A stretch of DNA of 64,000 nucleotides from Bacteroidales bacterium (GTDB lineage: Bacteria > Bacteroidota > Bacteroidia > Bacteroidales > Paludibacteraceae): NCBI GenBank assembly GCA_015061115.1, contig SUXE01000005.1:62001-126000 (forward strand), written 5' to 3'. The position numbers and the translations under genes are program-made. The notes under the pieces were generated by a model that had not been told where the DNA came from, ran no database searches, and was given only the letters and a program-made list of their open reading frames with translations. This document shows positions 33,154 through 42,793 of this stretch, piece by piece; the stretch's first letter is position 1; each line of letters begins with the position of its first letter.

Positions 33154-33161
33154 TACTTTTG
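33154..33161 (+). promoter_or_regulatory. -7 element upstream of transporter unit
   Basis: TACTTTTG matches TAnnTTTG. It precedes the small ORF at 33187 and the transporter gene. Confidence 0.55.
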
Positions 33162-33186
33162 CATCAGTGAACAAAACGGAAGCGTT

Positions 33187-33258
33187 ATGATGTGGAACGC
33201 AATTGGATTGATCCTTCTCTTCTTCCATATCGTGACAATGCCGGAAAGAAAAAAATGA
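33187..33258 (+). CDS. Candidate small membrane peptide (23 residues)
   Basis: The frame ATG-ATG-TGG ... TGA encodes MMWNAIGLILLFFHIVTMPE and three more residues, ERKKK-like at the end (RKK). It is one hydrophobic helix with a basic tail, placed 26 bp after a promoter element. It could be a leader peptide or a small subunit linked to the transporter, or a chance frame. Confidence 0.35.
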   Translation: MMWNAIGLILLFFHIVTMPERKK

Positions 33259-33298
33259 TTAATAACAAAAAAACATAGATAAAATAAAAAAAAAACTC

Positions 33299-33499
33299 AT
33301 GGTTTCATTATTAGTTGTAGTCGCTTCTCTATTTGTGTGGAGAGCCGTCTCGAAGGTTTCAGCGTGTGGAAAGAATAACGGTTTCGTTATTGATGGAGAT
33401 TCTGTTGGTATCGTATTGTCCAAAAAGATTACCCCTGTAACAACTACAGAGTCGTCAAATTTCCAATACAAGTATTATGGACTTTTCTTGGCTGACTAA
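33299..33499 (+). CDS. Candidate 66-residue membrane-anchored protein before the transporter
   Basis: Starts ATGGTTTCATTATTAG and has an N-terminal hydrophobic helix (MVSLLVVVASLFVWRAVSKV), then a polar tail with one cysteine. Its end overlaps the transporter start by 23 bp (33477-33499), which would allow translational coupling. No family recognised; it may not be a gene. Confidence 0.35.
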   Translation: MVSLLVVVASLFVWRAVSKVSACGKNNGFVIDGDSVGIVLSKKITPVTTTESSNFQYKYYGLFLAD

Positions 33500-35168
33500 T
33501 TTGTTTACCAGCAATGAGTCTGTTGCCCATATCGCCTTGCTTTATGCCATAGTGATATCAACAGGTATCTACCTTGGTAAAATCAAGGTTATGGGCATCT
33601 CTTTGGGTGTAACTTTCGTTCTGTTCACAGGAATCCTGGCCGGTCATCTGAAGATTACCGCACCTGTGAGCATACTCACGTTCATACAGGATTTTGGATT
33701 GATTCTGTTTGTTTTTATGATCGGATTGCAAGCTGGTCCCGGATTCTTCAACAGTTTCAAAAAGGGTGGGGTGACGCTGAACAAGCTTGCAATGTTGACG
33801 ATTTTGCTCAATGTGTTGGTGATGTTCGGATGCTATTATTGCTTTTTCGACACGACTGACGAAGATAATCTGCCGATGCTGGTCGGCACTCTCTTTGGCG
33901 CGGTCACGAACACTCCAGGACTTGGTGCTGCGAGTGAGGCTCTTACCACCGTCTTCACAGATGGAAATGCTCCTTTGATCGTAAACGGATATGCATGTGC
34001 CTATCCTTTGGGTGTGGTCGGAATCATCCTGGCTACTATTGCCATCCGATTCATCACAAAGACTGATTTGACTCAGGCGGAAAAGGAGTTGGATTCAGAT
34101 GTTGAGGAGACGGATTTGAAACCGGAAAAACAATGTATCATTTTGAAAAACAACAATTTTGATGGTAAAACATTGAAAGAGTTGCGTCATACTTTGGATA
34201 AGGAATTTGTTTGCTCTCGTCTACTTCATGATGGAGTGATGATTTTTCCATGTGGTTCGACAAGAATATACCTTGGTGATGTACTTTTCATAGTCAGTAT
34301 GGAGAGTGAGGCGGATGCGCTTGTCACTATTCTTGGAGAAAAATGTGAGATGGATTGGGATGATGTAGGTGAGGGTAAACTGATTTCTAAAAGTGTGGTG
34401 GTTACAAATCCTAAGATAAATGGCCGAACATTAAGGAAAATGCATCTCAACAGGTTGTATGAGGTTAATGTCACTCGTGTCAATCGAGGTGGAATAGTGT
34501 TATTCGCGTCTCCATCACTTGAATTGAAAGTGGGAGATAAGGTGAGAGTCGTGGGACGTGAGGATGCGGTAGAGAGAGTCCGCAAACTGTTTGGTGACTG
34601 TGTCAAGACACTCCATGCTCCGAATATCGCCACTATCTTTATCGGTATTTTTGTGGGAATAATTTTCGGAAGCATTCCGATTTCCATTCCGTCGATGCCT
34701 GTGCCATTGAAACTTGGTATAGCTGGAGGACCGTTGATCATAGCACTGTTGATCGGACGTTTCGGTCATAAGATCGGACTTGTGACATACACAACGACGT
34801 CGGCTAATCTTATGCTCAGAGAGATCGGACTTGTGCTTTTCCTTGCCTCTGTGGGAATCAAGGCAGGAGACAGTTTCATAGATACGGTGGTTGCTGGCGA
34901 CGGTGCTTTATATGTGCTGAGTGGATTGCTCATCACCGTGATTCCGATATTGATTGTCGGTACTATCGCAAGATTACACAATAAACTAAACTACTATACA
35001 ATAATGGGAATGCTAGCTGGCACATATACGGATCCGCCAGCACTAGCTTACGCAAACAGCGTCTGTATGAAAGATGCTCCTTCGGTTGGTTATTCCACAG
35101 TCTACCCATTATCGATGTTTTTGAGAATATTAACAGCACAGCTAATTGTGCTATTGGCTTGTGGGTAA
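33477..35168 (+). CDS. AspT/YidE/YbjL-type transporter
   Basis: A 563-residue membrane protein with the two-halved AspT/YidE-YbjL duplication layout: about five N-terminal helices (residues 15-195, with motif FGAVTNTPGLGAA), two RCK_C/TrkA-C domains (about 200-380, LKNNNFDGKTLKEL and VTNPKINGRTLRKM), then five to six more helices with a second motif (MLAGTYTDPPALAYA). Aspartate-alanine antiporters of this family generate proton motive force together with a decarboxylase; no decarboxylase gene is in the window, so the substrate is open. The RCK_C domains suggest ligand or ion regulation. It is divergent from a LysR regulator. Confidence 0.9.
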   Translation: MDFSWLTNLFTSNESVAHIALLYAIVISTGIYLGKIKVMGISLGVTFVLFTGILAGHLKITAPVSILTFIQDFGLILFVFMIGLQAGPGFFNSFKKGGVTLNKLAMLTILLNVLVMFGCYYCFFDTTDEDNLPMLVGTLFGAVTNTPGLGAASEALTTVFTDGNAPLIVNGYACAYPLGVVGIILATIAIRFITKTDLTQAEKELDSDVEETDLKPEKQCIILKNNNFDGKTLKELRHTLDKEFVCSRLLHDGVMIFPCGSTRIYLGDVLFIVSMESEADALVTILGEKCEMDWDDVGEGKLISKSVVVTNPKINGRTLRKMHLNRLYEVNVTRVNRGGIVLFASPSLELKVGDKVRVVGREDAVERVRKLFGDCVKTLHAPNIATIFIGIFVGIIFGSIPISIPSMPVPLKLGIAGGPLIIALLIGRFGHKIGLVTYTTTSANLMLREIGLVLFLASVGIKAGDSFIDTVVAGDGALYVLSGLLITVIPILIVGTIARLHNKLNYYTIMGMLAGTYTDPPALAYANSVCMKDAPSVGYSTVYPLSMFLRILTAQLIVLLACG

Positions 35169-35293
35169 AATTAAAACCAATTTTTGATATTTGTAAGGAG
35201 GACGAGGGTTGTGAAATTCTCGTTTTTTTTATTTCCCTCACTCACATCTTCTTTCAACTCTAACAACTCTAACCTCTAACCTTCTTTCTCCTC

Positions 35294-35860
35294 TCAACCA
35301 TTTTTCTCTCTTCCAAATAATTTTCCTAGTATCGCACCGCTGCATCCTCCTATGATATGTCCGAAATGAGAAACATTATCTGCGACGAAGAGTCCATCCA
35401 TCACCTCTTTGCCGATATAGCAGATGAAGACGAGGATGAATGTGAAAGGAATCTCTCCCGACTTACACATTGTGAGCGACGACATGATGATGCACATGAA
35501 CACTATTCCTGATGCTCCAACAATTCCCGTCGGCAAAAACAATGCGTTCAGAATAGCTGTGATGAATGCTGTTGTGAAGATCATTCCAATCAGAGATAAA
35601 CTTCCGTATTTCTCTTCCAAAAGAGGCATCAGCAGAAGAAGATAAATCGCGTTGCCGAAAAAGTGGCTGAAATTTGCGTGGCAGAAGATGTGGGTGAAAT
35701 AACCCATAATAATCATCGGATTCGCCGACAAAACAGGTTTGCAACTAAATATATTGTTCACAACTCCCAGTGTCAGGTAGTTGCCGATTGTCGCTGCCAA
35801 CATCAGTGCCAAGAATGTGATGGTCACTGGAGCGTTGAATGTAACTTTTATTCTGCTCAT
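35294..35860 (-). CDS. Rhomboid-family intramembrane serine protease
   Basis: A 188-residue protein with six membrane helices. The catalytic serine is in GASGIVFMCI near residue 118, the histidine in HFGHIIGG near residue 170, and the loop helix HIFCHANFSHFFGNAIYLLL contains the conserved HxxxN. The length is that of the minimal rhomboid. It cuts membrane-spanning substrates in the cytoplasmic membrane; the substrate is unknown. Confidence 0.92.
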   Translation of the reverse strand: MSRIKVTFNAPVTITFLALMLAATIGNYLTLGVVNNIFSCKPVLSANPMIIMGYFTHIFCHANFSHFFGNAIYLLLLMPLLEEKYGSLSLIGMIFTTAFITAILNALFLPTGIVGASGIVFMCIIMSSLTMCKSGEIPFTFILVFICYIGKEVMDGLFVADNVSHFGHIIGGCSGAILGKLFGREKNG

Positions 35861-35883
35861 TTTTGATTTTGATTTTATTGATG

Positions 35884-35891
35884 CAAACTTA
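35884..35891 (-). promoter_or_regulatory. -7 element of rhomboid gene
   Basis: The minus strand reads TAAGTTTG, 23 bp before the start codon at 35860. Confidence 0.55.
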
Positions 35892-36054
35892 CAATAAATT
35901 TTGGAATGCGGAATGTTACCTCTGCATTTAATTGGGGATTTGTGTCTGATATGGAAATCTATATGTTAAATCGATTGACGAGTTTCGGGTGTCAAAGAAA
36001 TCTAAACAAATTTTTCTTATAAATTAAGTTTTAGGTGCAAAAATATTAGAAATA

Positions 36055-36085
36055 TTGTCTGTAAAACTAAAGTTTTTTAACTTTG
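36055..36085 (+). promoter_or_regulatory. Promoter of the Rhs locus
   Basis: TTG at 36055-36057 and TAACTTTG at 36078-36085 are 20 bp apart, a good -33/-7 fit. It precedes the 63-residue ORF, the T9SS-domain gene and the Rhs gene, which follow in the same direction with no terminator seen between them. Confidence 0.65.
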
Positions 36086-36103
36086 TAAGCAATATGGATT
36101 AGG

Positions 36104-36295
36104 ATGATGAATTTAAGCAAAAACATACTGCCTGGAGTAGTTTCAATCTATGATCTAAAGAATTCTTTGGATTGTGATGGATATGACTCTAATCCTGACT
36201 TTATAATATTGAAGACAAAGCCTATCACTGCCTATTTTGACGGTGCGTTGGAGATGTCGGACCTAATAAAGTACGGAAACGGGTGGATGCTATAA
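36104..36295 (+). CDS. Hypothetical 63-residue protein at the head of the Rhs locus
   Basis: Starts MMNLSKNILPGVVSIYDLKN, no signal peptide, no recognised domain. The promoter element ends 18 bp before its ATG and the T9SS-domain gene follows at 48 bp. Whether it is translated is uncertain. Confidence 0.4.
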   Translation: MMNLSKNILPGVVSIYDLKNSLDCDGYDSNPDFIILKTKPITAYFDGALEMSDLIKYGNGWML

Positions 36296-36343
36296 AGTTC
36301 AGAGTGGATTAGAAGAAGGTGAAAGAGAAAAAAATAAAGTTAA

Positions 36344-36769
36344 ATGAGAATTCGCTTATTTCTATGTATTTGTCTTTGTGCAACACTTTCCGCACAAACC
36401 GTCCATTTTGTTTATGATAATGCGGGGAATCGTACAGCAAGGTACATTGATATGTCTAATAATCGTGATGGTGGAGTCGTTAATGAAGAGGATGAATCCA
36501 GAAGAGAGATAAAGGATTCGTTGGCGTCGAATCAAATTCATATTTATCCTAATCCTACCGACGGACACCTTAGCGTTAGAATAGACAGTTTGAAAAAGGG
36601 CCAGAGTGCGTGTGCTCTACTTATAGACACATACGGAAAAAACATTGTTTGCCAATATACAGACAAAAATGATGTCTCTATCGATTTTTCCGATAGGGAT
36701 CCAGGAATATATATTTTGCGAATAGAGATCGACAATCTCAACACGGAATGGAAAATAATTAAAAAATAA
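36344..36769 (+). CDS. Secreted T9SS-type sorting-domain protein with an Rhs-like motif
   Basis: A 141-residue protein: signal peptide ending LSAQ near residue 18, then FVYDNAGNRTARYI, a single YD-type Rhs-like motif, a polar linker, and a C-terminal sorting domain of the type A family (IHIYPNPTDGHLSVRI ... DPGIYILRIE). Such domains direct export by the type IX system and attachment to the cell surface. It ends 4 bp before the Rhs gene, so the two are almost certainly coupled; it may serve to deliver or anchor the Rhs protein. Confidence 0.8.
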   Translation: MRIRLFLCICLCATLSAQTVHFVYDNAGNRTARYIDMSNNRDGGVVNEEDESRREIKDSLASNQIHIYPNPTDGHLSVRIDSLKKGQSACALLIDTYGKNIVCQYTDKNDVSIDFSDRDPGIYILRIEIDNLNTEWKIIKK

Positions 36770-36773
36770 GAAG

Positions 36774-39700
36774 ATGTTTCAGAAAGTCCTTTTGTTGGCG
36801 TGGCTCTTATTAATTAGATCTGTTTGTTTGTCTGTCGCGCAGAATCCGTATGCTCAACCAGAAGGTGGGGACAGTTCTTTTCCTGACTTTGGAAAAGAGC
36901 TTTATTTGATGTCAGACGGCACCCTCACAGACGACAAGACTCAAGGTGTTGTGTTTGGCAAAATAGGAAGTATCCTCAACGTCAGTGCAATTGGTTCCTT
37001 GATGTATCAAATTCCGATAGAAGTGCCTTCCGGAGTCAATGGAATGAATCCGAGTATACAGATTGTCTATAATTCACAGGCAGGCAACGGAATCGCAGGA
37101 TACGGATTTAATCTTTCGTGTGTGTCGTCAATATACAGAGCTAGAAAGAACCTTTTCTCTGAGGGAAAACTGGATGCGATCCATTTGACGGACGAGGACA
37201 ATATCGAGTTGGATGGAGCAAGGCTTATATTGGCATCCGGAAATAATTTGGCTGACGGTTCGAACTACCGCACTCAAGAAGAGACGTACTGCGACATAAC
37301 ATTTCATAGTGGAGACAACAATGACGGCTCTTACTTCAGTGTCGTGACAAAAGAGGGTGTCACGATGGTCTATGGAGCGTCGAGCGATGCAAGAGTAGAA
37401 TCTCAGACATCCGGTGTGCCGTTGATATGGCTGTTGAAAAAAGTGACGGATCAAAATGGGAACTACATGTCATACGAGTATGGATTGGACGATGAGAATG
37501 GAGAGTTTTGGCTGTCCAAGATACTCTACACTGGCAACGAAAAGGCCAAAGTTGCACCTACTTGCGTCGTGGAATTCACCTATGACTCAGACCGAAAGGA
37601 CTCAAGACTTCAGTTCACAGCAGGCTCTAAATTGTCATCGACAAAACTGCTGAGAACCGTCGAAGTGAAGACAAACGGCGAGCTTCTTAAAACATCTACA
37701 CTGTCTTACTTTTTCGACGGATTTTACAATAAGTTGAAATCCATTACTTTATCCAACAATAATGAGGAGAAATTAGCTCCAATTGTTCTAAACTGGGGCA
37801 GTCTAGACAAAATCAACGAATCTGCACATAAAATTGAGAAATACGTCTTTGTCCCATTTGCAGAGGATGACGATTGTTATGATGAATATAGTGTTTTGGT
37901 GGATGATTTCAATAATGACGGAATTTCCGATTTCATAAAGACCAACTCGGACATCCCAACTGGATTTTCTGCTATTGAAGGTGTCATTGTTGAATGGAAT
38001 TTGTATTTGTCGAGGAAGACGGAATCAGGTGTCATGTATGAAAAGGCAATGGAAGTGCCAATGGATTATTTTATTGGGGCACTGCTACTTCATTCGTTAG
38101 ACATCAATAAAGATGGAAAGAAAGACCTGATTGAAGTCAAAAGAACTGGTTCGTATTATTTGATAGATGTCCTTCTAAACGATGGCGAAGGAACGTTCAT
38201 CAGACAAAATTTCGAGACGGAGATCGCCCTTACAGACTTTGACCAATCGCAGATTGAATTCAATGATTTTGACGGTGATGGATTTGTTGAGATGTTGGTG
38301 TTGCACAACGAAGAGACAGAGTCGTACGAATATGAGGACACCGCCGGCTTGTACAAGATAGACATTGAAGGCAAATTTTTTTCTAAAATATCATCGTTTT
38401 CATATAAAAGTCGGTATTTAACCGGGAGCTACAGATATTCCATTACAGATCTGAATGGAAACGGACTGCCAGAGATTTATAATAGAGCATCTCATGAGGT
38501 ATTTGAGTTCGATTCCAACGCAAAAAACTTTGAAAAAATAGATTTTGAGGAGATACCATTATATTGGGATTTGGATGCTGGTGCAGACTTTGTTGACATC
38601 AATGGCGACGGATATACGGATGTTATTGCAGTTTCCCAATATGATTATGAAAACAAATGGAAAATCATGTTGTCAACCGGAACTGGGTTTGTGGAAATAC
38701 CATGTCCTCTCAAAATGGAGTGCGAAAAAAACAGTCCATATGTGGTAGATTGTATTGCTAAAGGCAAACGTTTTTATGCGGACTACAACAATGACGGAAC
38801 TCTTGACATTTTGGAAATCATCAATGATGAACTCACATTCCATTATTTCACAGGCAGTGGATTTGTCTCAAAAAAATACTTGCAGAATGAGTTGCCAGAT
38901 ATTTTAACGAACAAACTGTACTACAACAAACATATACCGTTTTATGACATCACTGGCGACGGAGTGACTGACCTTATTTCTCTCTCAAAAAATGGGCTTG
39001 ACGTTCACATTGTCCACACTCCAGAAATTGGACGATACTTGTCTCAGATCAACGACGGACTCATGTCGGTCCACAATGTGGATTACAAGACTCTGTCAGA
39101 TTCCGTTTTCTACCAGTCCGGCCAGGATGAGATATCTTCCAAGGTGACTCAGCTTTGCATCCCTATCCATGTCGTCAGTCAGATAACGACTGAATCCGGA
39201 AATTATGAAAGCACGGAAAAATATTATTATAAAGGTTTGAGATTCCATCAAGAAAAGGGAATATTGGGTTTTGAAGAGTTCACGCAAGACAACGAGACAC
39301 TCAACAAAAGGAAGACAATCAAGTATGGTTACGATACCATTTTGTTTAATCCTCATCCTGTGGAGGAAACAACTTCCACCTCTGTCACAGGCAGACCGAT
39401 AGAGAATGTTGTATTTGAACATAAGACAGAAAATCTGGGAACAAAGTCTGGTAAGCGGTGTTTCAAATACGTGGCAAAGAAAACTGTCACAAACCGTCTG
39501 ACTGGCATGACAACGGTTATCGAAGCGTCGGACTATGAAAATGGAAATCCTCAAAAAATAACCACCACGCAAGGAGATGTTGTAGAGGAAAAGACCATGA
39601 CATACGAGAGAAAAGGATCATGGTGCAAAAACAGGGTGAGCTGCTTGACAACAAAAATGATTGCTGACGGTCAGGAACAAATCCGTAAGGTGTTGTCATT

Positions 39701-42700
39701 TTATGACGACAGGGGCAACCAGACGAAAGAGATTGTCGATCCGGACGACGAAAATGAATTTGTTACAGAATACAAGAACATCAACCATTTCGGACAGGCT
39801 CTTTTGGTTGAGCGTTCGGCAAACGGGACAACACGTCGTTCTGAATTTGAATACTGTCCTTCGGGAAGGTTCATGACTGCCAAGACGGATGAAATGGGCG
39901 ACAGATATGAGTATGACTGGGATGAGAACACTGGTTTGTTGAAGAGTAAGACGGATCGTAAAGGAACAGTCAGCTTCTCCTATGACGGATTTGGCAATCT
40001 GACGAAGACTAATTATGCAGACGGAATAACAGAGACAAGCGTCACAAGATGGGCATCGCCAGAAAACAGTCTGGGGGCAAAATATTACACCTATCATGAT
40101 AAATCTGGAAGTTCCCCCGTCGTCACGTGGTATGACAATGTTGGCAAAGAGGTGCTTAAAGAGACATTCGGACTGAACAACAAAAAAATCAGCGTCTTTA
40201 CTGAATATAATCCGGATGGAACGAAAAGCAGAGTGTCTGCACCGACATTCTCTTCCGATCCGCAAAGCTGGGCGACTGTGTATTCCTACGATGAATACGG
40301 AAGAGTCACCAGTCTGATAACACCAGCTGGGGAAAGCACCTCCAAATATGAGAAAACTTCCACCACGACAGTATCGCCGGAAGGGAGAAAGAAGATGAAC
40401 TATGACGCTTCGGGAAGGGTTGTTAGCATAGAGACAAACGGCAAATCAGTAAGTTACGAGTATTATCCATCGGGAAAGATTAAGACATCCACTCCTGAGA
40501 ATGGAGTCTCTATCAGCGTCGAGTATGATTTGCAGGGAAGACGTACAAGACTGATTGATCCAGACGGTGGAGTTCAGGAGACCAAATACAACGGTTTCGG
40601 CGAACTGCTGTGGTCTGGGCAGTGTGTTCATAAAAAAGGGGATACCATAGCCACAGAATACTCATATGCCCCAAACGGACTGCCGCTTAGCAAGACGACA
40701 AACGGAAAGACAACCAGCTACAGCTATGATAGTCACAATCGCATTGTCGGCATAGAAATTCAGGGTGAACACAAGCAGTTGTTCACATACGACGAGTTTG
40801 ACCGTGTTGTAAGACTGAAGGAGGAGATAGACGGCAAAATATTTGAAAGTCGAAAAGAGTATGACGAGTTTGGACGAGTAAGGAAAGAAACATATCCGTC
40901 TGGATACTTCACCGTCAACCACTACGATCGCAACGGCATCTTATACGAGGTGACAGACAGTTTGGAACGGTCTGTCTGGAAACTTTTAGAAGAGGATGTG
41001 TATGGTCAGTGTCTCCGAACGCAAAAGGGAACAAAAGAGAGTGTATATGAATATGACGAGCAAGGACACACTCTCTCCATCTATGCAGAAGGTGTGGTTG
41101 ACATGCTGTACTCCTATGATTCAAGAGGCAACCTAGAGTCGAGAACGGACAACCTAACAAGCCAGCATGAGATGTTCGGCTACGACGATATGAACCGTCT
41201 GACAAACTGGGATATTTACCGTGACGGTGCCTTGGTGAAGGAAAATAGTCTGACTTTTGACGGTCAGGGTAACATAATGACTAAGAGCGATCTGGGCGAC
41301 TGCGTGCTGAACTATGGAGACAACGGCAGACCGCATGCATTGACATCCATCGAAGGTACCGTAACTGGCATACCAGTCACAAAACTGACGCTCGCCTACA
41401 CCGATTTTCAAAAGGTTGAGAAAATTGAGGAGGGGAACAAGAGCTATGGCATATTCTATGGTGTCGACGAACATAGACGCAAATCCGTCTATATGGAAAA
41501 CGGCAAGACAAAACGTGTCCGCTATTATTTCGGAAATTACGAAGAAGAGACAGATTCCATTGGTAATGTCCGAAAAATTCACTACCTTGCAGGCGGAAGT
41601 CTGTTCATACAGAATTGCGGCAACGACACCTTGCTGTATGCCTACCACGATTTCCAGGGCTCTTTGATAGCTTTGACGGATGAAGACGGCAATGTGCTTG
41701 AGCGATATGCGTACGACCCTTGGGGTGCACGCAGAAATCCCGAGAAATGGGAAGAGAAGGATCAGCGTACGAAACTTCTGACTGACAGAGGCTACACCGG
41801 TCATGAACATATTGATGCGTTCGCCATCATCAACATGAACGGACGCATCTACGATCCGCTCACAACCACATTCTTCTCAGTCGACCCATATGTGCAGTCG
41901 CCAGATGAGTGGCTCAACTACAACCGCTACGCCTACTGCATGTTCAACCCGTTCCTGTATGTGGATCCGAGCGGCTACACTTGGTTCAGCAAGTTAGGAA
42001 ACTGGTTTAGAAACAACTGGGAAAGCATAGTCACGACAGTAGTGACGGTAGCTGTCGGAGTTGCAGTCGGAGCCGCTGTGGTAGCTTCTTGTGGAACAGC
42101 CGCACCATTGTTGGTGGCGGTATGTGCGGGAACAGCCGCAGGATTTGCAGGAGGAGTGACCAGCGGAATCCTGTCCGGTCAAAGTTTAGGCGGCGTTATG
42201 AAGTCTGGACTTATAGGAGCAGGCACCGGGCTGGTTTGTGGAGCGTTGGGAGGAGTCGCATCCACGGTAGCACCGGCAGGAGCATTGTGGGGCAGTCTAT
42301 ATGGAGCAGGCACTGGCTCCGTAATTGGCATGGTGGGCAGTGCCATGACCGGAGGCGACATAAAAGAAGGAATAATCTTTGGTGCGGCGGCCGGGCTTGT
42401 CAGCGGAGGCTTCCAAGGCTACTGTTCAGCCAAGAGTCAGGGGCTTAATCCGTGGACGGGAAAGGGAAAAATGCCGAAGATACCGAATTATGATTTAATT
42501 CCGGAAACTGGAGATTTTGCTGAGAATGTGACGTTGTATAGAGGAACGACGGGAAGTGAAGGTAAGGATGGAAGTTTGTTTATGACGGATAATTTAGAAT
42601 ATGCGCAGAAATATATTCTTAATGGTGGTCATATCGAATCGATAACAATACCTAAAATTACATTAGACAGGATGTCTTATAATGGTGACATGCAGATCTT

Positions 42701-42791
42701 ACTTGGTGAACAAGTTGGAAATTATAACAATGCATTAGAATACAAATTTTATCCTAACATCAAAAATCAGATTCTTAATCGTATGAAATAA
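36774..42791 (+). CDS. SpvB/FG-GAP/Rhs polymorphic toxin
   Basis: A 2005-residue exported protein. Signal peptide at 1-23; SpvB/TcaC-like N-terminal domain at about 45-120 (IPIEVPSGVNGMNPSIQIVYNSQ); seven FG-GAP calcium-binding loops such as FNNDGISDF, INKDGKKDL, FDGDGFVEM, INGDGYTDV and YNNDGTLDI between 370 and 740; YD/Rhs repeats from about 930; the Rhs core end (GYTGHEHIDAFAIINMNGRIYDPLTTTFFSVDP ... NRYAYCMFNPFLYVDPSGY) near 1670-1735. A Gly/Ala-rich pre-toxin stretch leads to NPWTG near 1891; the last about 110 residues are the variable toxin tip. The tip reads LYRGTTG, GSLFMTDN and LLGEQVG, suggesting an ADP-ribosyltransferase-like fold. The pre-tip DNA is repeated downstream. Confidence 0.92.
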   Translation: MFQKVLLLAWLLLIRSVCLSVAQNPYAQPEGGDSSFPDFGKELYLMSDGTLTDDKTQGVVFGKIGSILNVSAIGSLMYQIPIEVPSGVNGMNPSIQIVYNSQAGNGIAGYGFNLSCVSSIYRARKNLFSEGKLDAIHLTDEDNIELDGARLILASGNNLADGSNYRTQEETYCDITFHSGDNNDGSYFSVVTKEGVTMVYGASSDARVESQTSGVPLIWLLKKVTDQNGNYMSYEYGLDDENGEFWLSKILYTGNEKAKVAPTCVVEFTYDSDRKDSRLQFTAGSKLSSTKLLRTVEVKTNGELLKTSTLSYFFDGFYNKLKSITLSNNNEEKLAPIVLNWGSLDKINESAHKIEKYVFVPFAEDDDCYDEYSVLVDDFNNDGISDFIKTNSDIPTGFSAIEGVIVEWNLYLSRKTESGVMYEKAMEVPMDYFIGALLLHSLDINKDGKKDLIEVKRTGSYYLIDVLLNDGEGTFIRQNFETEIALTDFDQSQIEFNDFDGDGFVEMLVLHNEETESYEYEDTAGLYKIDIEGKFFSKISSFSYKSRYLTGSYRYSITDLNGNGLPEIYNRASHEVFEFDSNAKNFEKIDFEEIPLYWDLDAGADFVDINGDGYTDVIAVSQYDYENKWKIMLSTGTGFVEIPCPLKMECEKNSPYVVDCIAKGKRFYADYNNDGTLDILEIINDELTFHYFTGSGFVSKKYLQNELPDILTNKLYYNKHIPFYDITGDGVTDLISLSKNGLDVHIVHTPEIGRYLSQINDGLMSVHNVDYKTLSDSVFYQSGQDEISSKVTQLCIPIHVVSQITTESGNYESTEKYYYKGLRFHQEKGILGFEEFTQDNETLNKRKTIKYGYDTILFNPHPVEETTSTSVTGRPIENVVFEHKTENLGTKSGKRCFKYVAKKTVTNRLTGMTTVIEASDYENGNPQKITTTQGDVVEEKTMTYERKGSWCKNRVSCLTTKMIADGQEQIRKVLSFYDDRGNQTKEIVDPDDENEFVTEYKNINHFGQALLVERSANGTTRRSEFEYCPSGRFMTAKTDEMGDRYEYDWDENTGLLKSKTDRKGTVSFSYDGFGNLTKTNYADGITETSVTRWASPENSLGAKYYTYHDKSGSSPVVTWYDNVGKEVLKETFGLNNKKISVFTEYNPDGTKSRVSAPTFSSDPQSWATVYSYDEYGRVTSLITPAGESTSKYEKTSTTTVSPEGRKKMNYDASGRVVSIETNGKSVSYEYYPSGKIKTSTPENGVSISVEYDLQGRRTRLIDPDGGVQETKYNGFGELLWSGQCVHKKGDTIATEYSYAPNGLPLSKTTNGKTTSYSYDSHNRIVGIEIQGEHKQLFTYDEFDRVVRLKEEIDGKIFESRKEYDEFGRVRKETYPSGYFTVNHYDRNGILYEVTDSLERSVWKLLEEDVYGQCLRTQKGTKESVYEYDEQGHTLSIYAEGVVDMLYSYDSRGNLESRTDNLTSQHEMFGYDDMNRLTNWDIYRDGALVKENSLTFDGQGNIMTKSDLGDCVLNYGDNGRPHALTSIEGTVTGIPVTKLTLAYTDFQKVEKIEEGNKSYGIFYGVDEHRRKSVYMENGKTKRVRYYFGNYEEETDSIGNVRKIHYLAGGSLFIQNCGNDTLLYAYHDFQGSLIALTDEDGNVLERYAYDPWGARRNPEKWEEKDQRTKLLTDRGYTGHEHIDAFAIINMNGRIYDPLTTTFFSVDPYVQSPDEWLNYNRYAYCMFNPFLYVDPSGYTWFSKLGNWFRNNWESIVTTVVTVAVGVAVGAAVVASCGTAAPLLVAVCAGTAAGFAGGVTSGILSGQSLGGVMKSGLIGAGTGLVCGALGGVASTVAPAGALWGSLYGAGTGSVIGMVGSAMTGGDIKEGIIFGAAAGLVSGGFQGYCSAKSQGLNPWTGKGKMPKIPNYDLIPETGDFAENVTLYRGTTGSEGKDGSLFMTDNLEYAQKYILNGGHIESITIPKITLDRMSYNGDMQILLGEQVGNYNNALEYKFYPNIKNQILNRMK
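42221..42463 (+). repeat. Pre-tip homology repeat, copy 1 (inside Rhs gene)
   Basis: This 243-bp segment encodes the Gly/Ala-rich pre-toxin region up to NPWTG. It recurs at 43416-43658 with a constant offset of 1195 bp and only about three base differences that I could find (for example GTC/GTT and AGC/GGC), and, more diverged, at 45281-45397. Confidence 0.9.
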
Positions 42792-42793
42792 AT

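Noticed and set aside
39096-41810. Several long minus-strand open frames within the Rhs gene
   Set aside because: They overlap the continuous 2005-codon Rhs frame, lack domains and follow from its codon pattern.
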